The notes below the pieces were generated by a model that ran no database searches, was not told the DNA's origin, and saw nothing but the letters and a program-made list of their open reading frames with translations. Positions 49,595 to 57,971 of a stretch of DNA of 64,000 nt are shown here, piece after piece. The DNA is from Aquidulcibacter paucihalophilus. GTDB lineage: Bacteria > Pseudomonadota > Alphaproteobacteria > Caulobacterales > Aquidulcibacteraceae. Where the stretch lies: assembly GCF_002105465.1 (NCBI RefSeq), contig NZ_NCSQ01000169.1, positions 1 through 64,000 on the forward strand. Direction: 5' to 3'. How positions within the stretch are numbered: position 1 is the first letter of the stretch; each line of letters opens with the position of its first letter. The position numbers and the translations under genes are program-made.

Positions 49595-50911
49595 CTAAGC
49601 GGGGCGCTTCTCTCGCACCCACAGCACGCAGACTGCCGCAATCATCAACATGATGCCAGCCATCGTAATCACATGGCGCGCATCACCCCCCATCAAAGGC
49701 TCGTAATAGAAGGGCAAGGTTGCGGCGATCAGCAACATCGGGATGACGATCATCATGTTGAAAATCCCCATATACACCCCGGTCCGCTCAGGTGGCACCG
49801 CCCCTGACAGGATCACAAAGGGATTGCCCATGATGCTTGCCCACGCCAAGCCTATGCCAATGGCGGGGATGAATAAGAGGGCCTTCTCGCCAATATGGGG
49901 CATAAACAACATGCCAATCCCGCCCAAAGTCAGACAGCAGGCATGAACAACTTCCGGCCCAAAGCGCCGGGTAAAGGGCACCATCGCGAACGCGGCGATA
50001 AAGGCAATCCCATTATAAAAGCCACCAATCTCGCCATTAGTAACCACGGCCATTCGAAAGCCTTCAGAGACCGCCTCGGACGTTCCATAAACCGACCGGC
50101 TGATGGAATAGATGATATAGCCCCAATAAGCGGCCATGCCATACCATTGAAACAAGCTCATGAGCGCCAACTTGCGCATGGCCTTCGGCATGGTGAGGAT
50201 CGCGTCCCAAATCTCAAGCAACGTGCCTTTCACCGTCAAAGGCTTGCTTTTGATATAAGCGATTTCAGCCTCAGTCAGTGGCAATTCGCGGACGCGGAAA
50301 ACCGACCATAGGATCGTGCTGATCGACAAGACCGCACCAATGGTAAAGGCAACTTTGGTGGTCTCAGGGATATTATGGGCATCGACCGCATTCACATCAA
50401 AGCCCAATAGATTAATCATGATCGAGGGCGACAGGAACGCCAACATCTGGGCGAGGCCGGTAAAGGCGCTCTGCGATAGGAAGCCGAATTGACGTTGGTT
50501 CGGATTCAGCCGGTCGCTGACATAGGCGCGGTAGGGTTCCATCGTGATGTTATTGCCCGCGTCCAAAATCCACAGGAGCGAGACCGCCATCAGAATGGAC
50601 GAGCTTAAGGGCATGAAGAACAGCCCGAGCGAACACATGATCGCCCCGACAATGAAATAGGGGGTACGGCGGCCCCATTTGCTGGCCGTCCGGTCACTCA
50701 TCGCGCCAATAATGGGTTGCACCAAAAGACCGGTCAGCGGCCCTGCCAGTTGCAATAAGGGGAGCGATGCCTCATCAGCACCCAAATAGCTATAGATCGG
50801 GCCCATATTGCCCTGCTGCAAGCCAAAGCTGAACTGCAAGCCGAGAAAGCCCAGATTCATTTCCGCAATGCGCCATAAGGGCAAATGCGGCTTCAAAGCC
50901 GGTTGAGTCAT
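49595..50911 (-). CDS. GPH/MFS-type disaccharide (sucrose/maltose-like) transporter
   Basis: 438 residues, about twelve membrane segments. FGLQQGNMGPIYSYLGADEASLPLLQLAGPLTGLLVQPIIGAMSDRTASKWGRRTPYF is the hallmark N-terminal region of the SUT/MalA-type glycoside porters (GAxSDRxxxxxGRRRPF-like). ILDAGNNITMEPYRAYVSDRLN is also characteristic. Such porters bring sucrose or maltose into the cell with protons or cations. A LacI operator lies 61 bases upstream. Together with the GH68 enzyme it gives a simple sucrose route. Confidence 0.88.
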   Translation of the reverse strand: MTQPALKPHLPLWRIAEMNLGFLGLQFSFGLQQGNMGPIYSYLGADEASLPLLQLAGPLTGLLVQPIIGAMSDRTASKWGRRTPYFIVGAIMCSLGLFFMPLSSSILMAVSLLWILDAGNNITMEPYRAYVSDRLNPNQRQFGFLSQSAFTGLAQMLAFLSPSIMINLLGFDVNAVDAHNIPETTKVAFTIGAVLSISTILWSVFRVRELPLTEAEIAYIKSKPLTVKGTLLEIWDAILTMPKAMRKLALMSLFQWYGMAAYWGYIIYSISRSVYGTSEAVSEGFRMAVVTNGEIGGFYNGIAFIAAFAMVPFTRRFGPEVVHACCLTLGGIGMLFMPHIGEKALLFIPAIGIGLAWASIMGNPFVILSGAVPPERTGVYMGIFNMMIVIPMLLIAATLPFYYEPLMGGDARHVITMAGIMLMIAAVCVLWVREKRPA

Positions 50912-50971
50912 GTTCTTCCTCCCAAAAGTGCATCGGCGCTTTTGCGCTCTGTCCTCAGAGATTTACGCTAA

Positions 50972-50985
50972 CGCAATCGATTGCA
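50972..50985. promoter_or_regulatory. LacI-type operator of the sugar porter
   Basis: CGCAATCGATTGCA shares 13 of 14 positions with the TGCAAT-SS-ATTGCA motif found twice at 42661-42698. It lies between the lacI-type gene and the porter gene, both leftward. Confidence 0.75.
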
Positions 50986-51061
50986 AAAGCAAGTGGAAAA
51001 GCGTGACCATTTGTAGGCCGGGGTCGTGGAGGCTCATTGGCGGCCGTGAAGCCCAGTCGTT

Positions 51062-52078
51062 CTAGCCGCCGCAGGATTTGCGCACGACCAGTTTGGGTAG
51101 GAGGGTTGCCGATGGTGCGTCTTCGCCGGCCATGCGCTTAAACAAAAGGTCGACGATGGTTCTGGCCCCCTTGGCGAGGTCTTGTTGCACACTGGTCAAG
51201 GGTGGGGTTGATTGGGCCGCGATGGCGATGTCGTCAAAGCCCACGACACTGACTTGCCCCGGCACATCAATCCCCGCCGCGGCAAGGGCTTGGATGGCGG
51301 CCAGCGCGATAATGTCAGACGTGGCGAAAATCGCGTCAAAGGGCGTGCCGCTTTCAATCAGTTCGCGGGCGGCCTCATAGGCGGTCTCAAACGAGAAATG
51401 GGCGGGGATCACCAAGGCAGGGTCGTGCTCAATCCCCGCCGCGCGCAGGGCCCGCATATAGCCTTCATAGCGTAAACTAATTTCCGGCAGTTCCAACATG
51501 CCCAAAAAGGCAATGCGTTTGCGACCCAGCGCCAACAAATGATCCACGGCCCGGCGCGCCCCGCCAATATTGTCGGTCCCCACCGAACAATAGACCTGCC
51601 CACTCAAATGCCCGCCCCATACTACCAGCGGATGGTAGGACGCTGCTGCATGATTCAGGGCTTCATGTTGGTCGGATTGGCCGACAATCACCAAACCATC
51701 TTGGCGATGCGATTGGATGATCCGGTTGAGCCACCCGTCTGACGTATCGGTCACCCGGCATAACAGGACTTGATAGCCGCGGGTTGTGATTTCATCGGCC
51801 AAGCGGCCAAACATCTCAATAAAGAAGGGGTCAGAGATTAATTGGCCAACGTCATGGCCCAATGGGAAAACAACGCCAATCGTTTGGGTTTTCCGCATGC
51901 GGAGCGAACGCGCCGATTGATTGATGACATAACCAGCCTCGGCTGCGATACGCTGAATTTCCCGCCGCCGGTCTTCTGGGATCAAGGGATTATCTGCCAG
52001 CGCCCGCGACACCGTCGACATAGACACCTTTGCCAAGCGCGCCACATCGGCCATCTTCAAGGGGCCATCTTCTGCCAC
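51062..52078 (-). CDS. LacI-family transcriptional regulator
   Basis: 338 residues. The N-terminal helix-turn-helix and hinge read KMADVARLAKVSMSTVSRALADNPLIPEDRRREIQRIAAEAGYVINQSARSLR, the classic LacI pattern. The rest is a periplasmic-binding-protein-like sugar domain (TIGVVFPLGH, FATSDIIALAAIQALAAAGIDVPGQVSVVGFDDIAIA). It probably binds the TGCAAT-SS-ATTGCA sites next to the porter and the TBDR, releasing them when sucrose or a product appears. Confidence 0.94.
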   Translation of the reverse strand: MAEDGPLKMADVARLAKVSMSTVSRALADNPLIPEDRRREIQRIAAEAGYVINQSARSLRMRKTQTIGVVFPLGHDVGQLISDPFFIEMFGRLADEITTRGYQVLLCRVTDTSDGWLNRIIQSHRQDGLVIVGQSDQHEALNHAAASYHPLVVWGGHLSGQVYCSVGTDNIGGARRAVDHLLALGRKRIAFLGMLELPEISLRYEGYMRALRAAGIEHDPALVIPAHFSFETAYEAARELIESGTPFDAIFATSDIIALAAIQALAAAGIDVPGQVSVVGFDDIAIAAQSTPPLTSVQQDLAKGARTIVDLLFKRMAGEDAPSATLLPKLVVRKSCGG

Positions 52079-52399
52079 AAATCATCTCCTTTTGCGTGTG
52101 CAAGGCTGACGCAGCTTGTCACCGCTTTCTGAAATCAGATTTGAAAGCGAACACAGATTTATGCAACCGATTTCCACATGAAGGATATACTTTTTGGAGA
52201 CAGGGTGGGGCTTTTTACCACAGACTTGGCTATCGCCCTGCGGCATCCATGAGCCGAAGTGAGTCAGTGGGATCACTCCACGGCACTCCGGGGGCTTGCC
52301 CACGCTTGACCGAGAGAGAAATGTCCTTACCTAGCCGTAGCCTGCGTTCACGCATAGGCACGTGCGCGTGCACGGCGTCCAAAGACAAAGGAGGTTGGC
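52079..52399. other. Intergenic stretch without recognisable gene
   Basis: About 320 bases between the LacI gene and the small gene at 52400. Frames here are open by chance but lack plausible composition. It must contain the lacI promoter and that of the downstream gene. No repeat, RNA or operator copy of TGCAAT-SS-ATTGCA was seen. Confidence 0.5.
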
Positions 52400-52855
52400 G
52401 TGCAGACTTGGAAACCCCCTCCGCCATTTTTGGGAAAGATTTGGATGTGGCAATATCGCGAGCCAAAAGAAGGCTGGCGGGGCTGGCATGTCTCGGCTGA
52501 TCGAGCCGGCGCTGAAGCCTTTATCACATGGATCGACTTTTTGCGCAGCGATGATGCTGCTTACCGTACTTCGCCTCTGGAATTGGTCTCGGAGCCTCTC
52601 CTCTATGGGGTTGGATACAATCAAGCCTGTGATCGCCAGTTTGATAAGCTTCGCGTGGCCTATTCATCCGATGTATCCGGGCTTGAACTGGTTGCGCAGG
52701 GCAATCATTTGCACCTGACGATTGGGGCAACAAGTTCTGCAGATTTGATTGCCTGTCTTGAGAGACTTGCACGTGGCGAAGGGGACTTCGTGCTCCACAC
52801 CACGACAACAGGTGGGCGTTTGTGTTGGCATTTTTGGTGGCCGCCAAGGGCTTAA
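52400..52855 (+). CDS. Hypothetical protein with strong ribosome-binding site
   Basis: 151 residues, soluble, Trp-rich at both ends (KIWMWQYREPKEGWRGWHVSADRAGAEAFITWID ... RLCWHFWWPP). No family is recognised. It starts at a GTG preceded by AAAGGAGG at 5 bases, one of the best ribosome-binding sites in the window. The internal pattern (a beta-rich start, LELVSEPLLYGVGYNQACDRQFDKLRVAY, LHLTIGATSSADLIACLERLARGEGDF) looks like a compact alpha/beta protein. It stands alone between the LacI gene and the HD gene. Confidence 0.65.
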   Translation: MQTWKPPPPFLGKIWMWQYREPKEGWRGWHVSADRAGAEAFITWIDFLRSDDAAYRTSPLELVSEPLLYGVGYNQACDRQFDKLRVAYSSDVSGLELVAQGNHLHLTIGATSSADLIACLERLARGEGDFVLHTTTTGGRLCWHFWWPPRA

Positions 52856-53133
52856 GAAATCGATGGGTGATCTATAAACTTCGGTATCCTTTGCCTGTGC
52901 AGCCTTGGTCCCGCGCTCCCCACACCCCCACGATGTCATCCACGCCGAAGTAAGGCCGAGAACGCGGACCTCGCCGGGGGGCCTGATCGTGAGTGATCCT
53001 GGATCGGTTTGGCGTCTCAGGTCACATCCGGATGCAGGAGAAACTTCTCAACCCAAGGCCTCAGACCCTAGCGCGCTTTCAGAGAAACTCCGAACCAGAA
53101 AGCGAGGGGCAATCGGTGTCGATAGCTTCGCGC

Positions 53134-53898
53134 TTAACCTTTAAAAGGGGCGGCCCTCACGGCCAATGGGAAACCAACTTGGATCGCAAAATCAAAGCGG
53201 CCGCCTTTCACAGCTTTCGCTTCCAGTTCGAGACGCCGCAAGATTTCCCGCTTAAATGCACCGCGCGGATGCCGCGCCAGCACCTCATAGACAAAGGGGC
53301 GCGGCAAGTGGGAGAGGCGTAAACCGGTTAAGTCAACCATCGCGCCATATTGGGTGTAACACCCCAAGGCACCGTCGCGATCCGGCTTGATGCCGACGCT
53401 GGTATGGACAATCAGCGCATCGTGGAGATGCTCGCCCGTGGCCGCTGGTTCGCCAGCCTCATGCGCACAGGCGCGGGCCGTTTTGGCGCTGCGCAGCGTA
53501 AAATCCTCGCCCGCGACGTCCTCCATCAGCCCAACATCGTGCAATATCCCACACAGATGCAGCAATTCAGGATCAATCTTCACCTTGTCGATATGGGCTA
53601 ACGCCCGCCCGAAAAGGGCAGAGCGATAGCCGTGGTTTAAGAGTTCTGGGCTTTGGGAAAGGGCGGCTTCCTCGGCCAGACGCACCAGTCGGCTATCAGG
53701 GACGGGCGGCAGGTCACTTACATCTCCCACGCGTGCCAAGCGGGGCGTTAGGCGCTGCCAGATGTTGGCCACCTGCTGCTGGCTGGCAATGGCAAGGCCG
53801 CGCGCGCATTCGGGCAGATTCATGACCCCGCCTGAGCGTTCCACCCATCCAGGACCGCCAAATCGATGTGGATCGGGAAGCGGGGGAAGTAAGCGCAC
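53134..53898 (-). CDS. HD-domain phosphohydrolase-like protein
   Basis: About 254 residues. The metal-binding HD pattern is NHGYRSALFGRALAHIDKVKIDPELLHLCGILHDVGLM (H...HD), then a later AHEAG and DALIVHTSVG with further His/Asp candidates, as in cyanamide-hydratase-like and HD phosphohydrolase proteins. The substrate is unknown. The start is a GTG at 53898, chosen because AGGAG lies 8 bases upstream; a TTG six bases earlier is too close to it. It is divergent from the HxlR regulator, which probably controls it. Confidence 0.78.
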   Translation of the reverse strand: MRLLPPLPDPHRFGGPGWVERSGGVMNLPECARGLAIASQQQVANIWQRLTPRLARVGDVSDLPPVPDSRLVRLAEEAALSQSPELLNHGYRSALFGRALAHIDKVKIDPELLHLCGILHDVGLMEDVAGEDFTLRSAKTARACAHEAGEPAATGEHLHDALIVHTSVGIKPDRDGALGCYTQYGAMVDLTGLRLSHLPRPFVYEVLARHPRGAFKREILRRLELEAKAVKGGRFDFAIQVGFPLAVRAAPFKG

Positions 53899-53916
53899 GT
53901 TCAAGGCTCCTGAGTC

Positions 53917-53937
53917 TTTAGTTTGAACTTAGCTAAA
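53917..53937. promoter_or_regulatory. TTTAG/CTAAA inverted repeat, candidate HxlR operator
   Basis: TTTAG (53917-53921) and CTAAA (53933-53937) are symmetrical arms around an 11-base AT-rich centre, in the 59-base gap between the divergent HD and HxlR genes. Confidence 0.4.
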
Positions 53938-53957
53938 AATGTCCTACTCAGTCCCTG

Positions 53958-54434
53958 ATGTCAACGCCGGAAACTTACCCCTCTGAACCCCCCGTCCGAT
54001 CTGCCCCTGTGGCGCGCGATGCCTGTGGCATGGCTTTGGCGACCGAGCTTTTGGGAGATCGTTGGACCCTTTTGATCCTGCGTGAGGCTTTTTATGGCGT
54101 GTCGCGCTTTGATGATTTACGCGCGGACCTTTCCATTCCGCGTGGCATTTTAAGCACCCGCTTGAAGGCCCTCGTTGGTGCAGGCCTTCTGGTGAAAACA
54201 CCTTATCGACAAGGGCGCGACCGGGTTCGCTATGCGTATCAATTGAGCCCGATGGGCCAAGATCTGGCCTTAACCCTGATCGCTTTGATGCAATGGGGCG
54301 AGCGTCACCTGCAAACCGGTCCTTCCCCAGTCCGGCTCACCGATCGCCGGACTGGCCAGATGCTTCAAATTGCCTTGGTGACCCCCGATGGTCAGGCGGT
54401 TCCAGCCCAGCAGGTCGACTTTCAAATCGTGTGA
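53958..54434 (+). CDS. HxlR-family transcriptional regulator
   Basis: 158 residues. The winged-helix domain is characteristic: MALATELLGDRWTLLILREAFYGVSRFDDLRADLSIPRGILSTRLKALVGAGLLVKTPY, followed by RYAYQLSPMGQDLALTLIALMQWGERHL. A Cys (C23, DACGMALA) near the N-terminus lies where redox- or aldehyde-sensing HxlR proteins carry their reactive Cys. The C-terminal ~40 residues (RLTDRRTGQMLQIALVTPDGQAV) extend beyond the minimal domain. It is divergent from the HD gene. No strong Shine-Dalgarno precedes the ATG. Confidence 0.9.
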   Translation: MSTPETYPSEPPVRSAPVARDACGMALATELLGDRWTLLILREAFYGVSRFDDLRADLSIPRGILSTRLKALVGAGLLVKTPYRQGRDRVRYAYQLSPMGQDLALTLIALMQWGERHLQTGPSPVRLTDRRTGQMLQIALVTPDGQAVPAQQVDFQIV

Positions 54435-54491
54435 GCGCTGGAGCGTGATGCCGTCGGGAGCCGCCAGCACATCTGGCAGAAGCGGGCGATT

Positions 54492-55118
54492 TCACGCCGC
54501 CCGCTTCTTCCCGTCCACCATGGCGCGGACCAAGTTTTCGCGATGACCGAAAGAGGCCAAAAGCACGCCGCCCAAGTGGAAGAACACCAAGCCGAGCAGG
54601 AGATTGGCGCTGGCCTCATGCACCTCCTCCCATGGGCTGTCATCGTCATCGCCGCCCGCACGCGCTTCACCTTGTAGCAGGCTTTCCAAGGCCGTGGGCA
54701 CTGGTGTGCGGTTCTCCATCGCCATGCCCGTCCCCGCAGTCAAACTCATGACCACAAGAAGCGCAATCACCATCAGGCCACCCGGGGGGGAGTGGCCGAT
54801 ATGGCGCGTGCCTTTACCGGTCACCAAATGGGTTAGATACCGAATGGCCGCCAGAGGCGAAGCTAGGAAGTTTTCAAACCGTGCATGGGTTGGCCCAGAG
54901 ATCCCCCAAAACAGGCGAAACACCACATAACCCGCAACGAAATACCCAGCTGCTTGATGTAGGGTTTCAGGTTCGCCGCGGGTGATGAGAGCCGTAGCAA
55001 TCGCGACCAGCAACAGCCAATGGCCGATGCGAACCAAGGGGTCCCATACCTTAACCCATGGGTTGGTAGCTTCTGGTTCACAAGCGGCTTCGGTGACAGG
55101 TGCAGGACGGTCAGTCAT
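54492..55118 (-). CDS. Cytochrome b561-like di-heme membrane protein
   Basis: About 208 residues with four membrane segments, of the bacterial cytochrome b561/Ni-Fe-hydrogenase cytochrome b type. Likely heme-ligand histidines are in VRIGHWLLL, ETLHQAAGYF, EEVHEASANLLL and VFFHLGGVLL. It would pass electrons between the quinone pool and a periplasmic or membrane partner. An acidic loop (GGDDDDSPWEE) precedes the third helix. ATG at 55118 overlaps the end of the upstream acidic protein gene by eight bases, so the two are coupled. Confidence 0.87.
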   Translation of the reverse strand: MTDRPAPVTEAACEPEATNPWVKVWDPLVRIGHWLLLVAIATALITRGEPETLHQAAGYFVAGYVVFRLFWGISGPTHARFENFLASPLAAIRYLTHLVTGKGTRHIGHSPPGGLMVIALLVVMSLTAGTGMAMENRTPVPTALESLLQGEARAGGDDDDSPWEEVHEASANLLLGLVFFHLGGVLLASFGHRENLVRAMVDGKKRAA

Positions 55119-55449
55119 GGTCACGACCGCCATGATCATCCGTGCGATCCTGCCGCTCATCATCGTCGTGTGCATCGTCAGAGCGGTATTTGCTGTGGCG
55201 GATATCTTCGGTCAAGACTTGGCCAGTCCGTGCGTCAATGACGCGGGTCTCCGTGCGACTTTCGTGGCGGTCGCCGCGGTCATCGTCCTCCTGATCGTCG
55301 ACGTGGTTGGTGATTTGATTGGTCAAAGATGTTGGGCCAGCATTGGCCTTTGTCGGCGACAATTGACCCGAGGCGAGCGCAAAGCCGGCAAGCGCGAGTG
55401 TGGCGACACCGAGGCCAAGGGCGATGCGAATTGGGGTTGAAAGGGCCAT
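55111..55449 (-). CDS. Exported Asp/His-rich protein with PepSY-like stretch
   Basis: 112 residues. A signal peptide (IALGLGVATLALAGFALASG) is followed by an extremely acidic, His-containing mature region (DDQEDDDRGDRHESR ... DDAHDDDERQDRTDDHGGRDHD). In the middle, RVIDARTGQVLTEDI resembles the end of a PepSY-type strand (x-V-D-A-x-T-G-x-V-L). The Asp/His tail suggests divalent-metal binding, an inference only. GGAGGAG precedes the ATG at 55449. It is translationally coupled to the cytochrome b gene and divergent from a PepSY lipoprotein and two-component system. Confidence 0.7.
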   Translation of the reverse strand: MALSTPIRIALGLGVATLALAGFALASGQLSPTKANAGPTSLTNQITNHVDDQEDDDRGDRHESRTETRVIDARTGQVLTEDIRHSKYRSDDAHDDDERQDRTDDHGGRDHD

Positions 55450-55575
55450 GTGAATTCTCCTCCAGGGGGTTGTTGATGGGGAGACTTTAGCCGGGCCTTC
55501 CTGACGGCCTGCCGCTGGTTTGCGTCAGCTAGCCGTCAGCTTGATGTCAGCCCCGTTCCATTACACAGTCTGTCC

Positions 55576-55914
55576 ATGAAGCCGCTGTGCGCCCCTTGCC
55601 TGATTCTACTCCTTCTGCTTACCGCTTGCGGCCAAGCCCCAGCCCAAAGTGATGAACGGGCAGAGGCTGCGCCACATGGGATGGCACCGCGTCAGGATAC
55701 CGGCCCGATCAAACCCGCCTCTACCAATTTGCCATTTTTAAAGGTTCAAGCAATCGCATTGGCCGCAGTGCCAGGCGAAGTGGTGCGGGTGGACCTTGAA
55801 GAAGAGCATGGCAAAGACATTTATGAGTTCAAGATCCTCGCCGCTTCCGGTCGGGTTATCGAGCTCGAGATTGATGCCGGGACCGGCCAAATCCTCAAGC
55901 AGGAGGCCGATTGA
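55576..55914 (+). CDS. PepSY-domain lipoprotein
   Basis: 112 residues. The lipobox LLTACG (Cys about residue 18) is followed by a Pro/Ala linker, then one PepSY domain: LPFLKVQAIALAAVPGEVVRVDLEEEHGKDIYEFKILAASGRVIELEIDAGTGQILKQEAD. PepSY modules bind or inhibit periplasmic partners and often accompany sensor kinases. Its stop overlaps the response-regulator ATG (TGATG), so it is the first gene of a three-gene operon. Confidence 0.88.
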   Translation: MKPLCAPCLILLLLLTACGQAPAQSDERAEAAPHGMAPRQDTGPIKPASTNLPFLKVQAIALAAVPGEVVRVDLEEEHGKDIYEFKILAASGRVIELEIDAGTGQILKQEAD

Positions 55915-56582
55915 TGCGCCTGTTGTTGGTTGAAGATGATCCCGTAATCAGCATGGCGCTGAGACTGAGCCTCGAAGCAGCAGGCTTTTTGGTGGAGGCC
56001 TGTGCCGATGGCGAGAAGGCCTGCACCTTGGGCCATGATGAGGATTTTGACGCCGTGATCCTTGATCTCGGTCTCCCGCGTTTGGACGGCTTATCCGTCC
56101 TAAGGGACTGGCGACAAAGCGGACGTTCAATGCCGGTCATCATTCTCTCGGCACGCGGGTCTTGGGCAGAAAAAGTCGCGGGGATTGAGGCCGGTGCTGA
56201 TGATTATTTGGCCAAACCGTTTGAGCCACCAGAATTGATTGCCCGGTTGCGTGGTCTCATCCGCCGAGCGGCTGGACGTACCGGCAATGTGATCCAGGCA
56301 GGTCGTCTCAGCCTTGATTTGTTCCGCGCAACCGCGACCTATGACGGGGCACCTGTGCGCCTATCGCCACTGGAATTTCGGCTATTGGACTTGCTCGCCA
56401 ACGCAGGCGGGCGGCCCCTGTCGGCTGGCGAATTGGGCGAACATTTACACGGCACCGACATGTTGGACGCCAATGCAGTAGAGGCTTTGGTCGCTCGCTT
56501 GCGCCGCAAGATTGGTGCTGAGACCATCGAGACGCGCCGTGGCTTTGGCTATGTGCTGCGTGGGCTCGCTGATCCGTCATGA
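55914..56582 (+). CDS. OmpR/QseB-type response regulator
   Basis: 222 residues. The receiver starts MRLLLVEDDPVISMALRLSLEAAG, with phospho-Asp in AVILDLGLPRLDGL and Lys in YLAKPFEP. The winged helix has LSPLEFRLLDLLANAGGRPLSAGELGEHLHGTDMLDANAVEALVARLRRKIGAETIETRRGFGYVL. It overlaps the genes on both sides by 1-4 bases and pairs with the kinase at 56579. Likely targets are the PepSY/cytochrome b genes across the divergent promoter. Confidence 0.93.
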   Translation: MRLLLVEDDPVISMALRLSLEAAGFLVEACADGEKACTLGHDEDFDAVILDLGLPRLDGLSVLRDWRQSGRSMPVIILSARGSWAEKVAGIEAGADDYLAKPFEPPELIARLRGLIRRAAGRTGNVIQAGRLSLDLFRATATYDGAPVRLSPLEFRLLDLLANAGGRPLSAGELGEHLHGTDMLDANAVEALVARLRRKIGAETIETRRGFGYVLRGLADPS

Positions 56583-57937
56583 AGCGCAACAGCCTTAAGC
56601 TTCGCCTATTCGCACTGGCTGCTTTGTGGAATGCCTTGGCGCTTGGCTTATCATGGGTCGCGCTGTCACTACTGTTTGAGCGTCATACAGAGCGACAAGT
56701 GACGGGAGAGTTGGTCCGTTATGGCGAGGCTTTGGTTGCTGGGCTTTCCTTAAACGAGCAAACCGCGCCTGTCGTAACACAAGGCCCCTATGATCCCCGC
56801 TTCACCCGTCCTGCGAGCGGGCTTTACTGGCATGTGGAGGGGCCCGCTGGCACGGCTAAGTCCCGCTCTCTTTGGGATGGAAGTTGGCCTGTTTGGCCAA
56901 AAGCGTCGCCGAAAAATTGGGAAAGTGCAACCACCAGCGGGCCGTTCGAACCAAGCATGATCCGCGTAGCCCGCACCATTCGCCCAGATGCGACGGGCCC
57001 CGAGCTTGTCGTCGAGGTCGGTCTGGACCATCAGGCCATTACCATTGCCCGGAGGGATTTCGCGCGTGAACTTGGACTATTTCTCTTGGTGCTGTGGTCG
57101 ATCTTGACCTTGGCATCTGTGGTGCAGGTAACCCAAGGCTTGATTCCTTTAGCCTTGGTGCGGGTTCGCTTGGCCGGCTTGAAATCTGACTCAGAAGCGC
57201 GTCTTGAAGTCAAAGACCATCCCGACGAAGTCCAGCCACTGATTGAAGCAATCAATGATCTTGCCGATGCACGTAGCGGCGATATGACGCGCGCGCGTGA
57301 GCGGGCACGTGATTTAGCACATGCCCTAAAGACACCGTTGACCGCCCTGAAAATGCAGGTCACCGAGGTAACCGATCCGGCGGCTAAGTCTGGCCTGCAA
57401 GAAAGCCTCACGGTTCTCAATATAGCCGTTCAAGCCGAACTTGCCCGGGCGCAAACGCGGGAGCAGGGCACAGGAAACTGCCCAGTCCTTCCTGTCGTAA
57501 CCCGCTTAATCAGCGTGGTTGGGCGCACCCCAGCCGGCTTGGACCTGCGCTTTTTGACCGAGATACCGGACGATTTCTCCATCCCACTGGGAGAAGATGC
57601 GGCCTTTGAGGTTGTTGGTGCGCTCCTCGACAATGCCAGCCGCCATGCCAAAAGCACCATTCGGGTAAGGGCTGAGGTGGCCGGTGGGCATCAGGCTTTG
57701 ATGGTCGAGGATGATGGCCCCGGTCTGTCAGAAGATTATCGCCAGCACGCCCAACAGCGCGGCGTGCGTCTTGATCAGGCCAGTGGTACTCAGGGTTTAG
57801 GCTTAGCCATTACAGCTGACCTCATTGCGGCGAGTGGTGGTGCCGTCGCGCTCCAGACATCTGATTTGGGCGGCTTAGCTGTGAAACTGGTGTGGGAGCA
57901 GTCGCGTGGATCACATTCAGATCCGATTGGGGCATGA
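56579..57937 (+). CDS. Membrane sensor histidine kinase, PhoQ/QseC-like
   Basis: 452 residues. Membrane segments near 10-33 and 165-185 flank a ~130-residue periplasmic sensor (SGLYWHVEGPAG...). HAMP-like linker, HisKA with ARDLAHALKTPLTALKMQVTEV (phospho-His), and HATPase with VVGALLDNASRHAKS (N), VEDDGPGL (G1) and GTQGLGLAITADLIAASGG (G2). The ATG overlaps the response-regulator stop. Its association with a PepSY lipoprotein suggests envelope or metal sensing; the ligand is not identifiable. Confidence 0.93.
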   Translation: MKRNSLKLRLFALAALWNALALGLSWVALSLLFERHTERQVTGELVRYGEALVAGLSLNEQTAPVVTQGPYDPRFTRPASGLYWHVEGPAGTAKSRSLWDGSWPVWPKASPKNWESATTSGPFEPSMIRVARTIRPDATGPELVVEVGLDHQAITIARRDFARELGLFLLVLWSILTLASVVQVTQGLIPLALVRVRLAGLKSDSEARLEVKDHPDEVQPLIEAINDLADARSGDMTRARERARDLAHALKTPLTALKMQVTEVTDPAAKSGLQESLTVLNIAVQAELARAQTREQGTGNCPVLPVVTRLISVVGRTPAGLDLRFLTEIPDDFSIPLGEDAAFEVVGALLDNASRHAKSTIRVRAEVAGGHQALMVEDDGPGLSEDYRQHAQQRGVRLDQASGTQGLGLAITADLIAASGGAVALQTSDLGGLAVKLVWEQSRGSHSDPIGA

Positions 57938-57971
57938 GGTGAGCGGCCCCAAAGGTCCTAAACCCCCACCC

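Noticed and set aside
52030-52500. 156-codon plus-strand frame over the start of the LacI gene
   Set aside because: Overlaps the lacI start and the better-supported gene at 52400 in other frames; composition is not protein-like.
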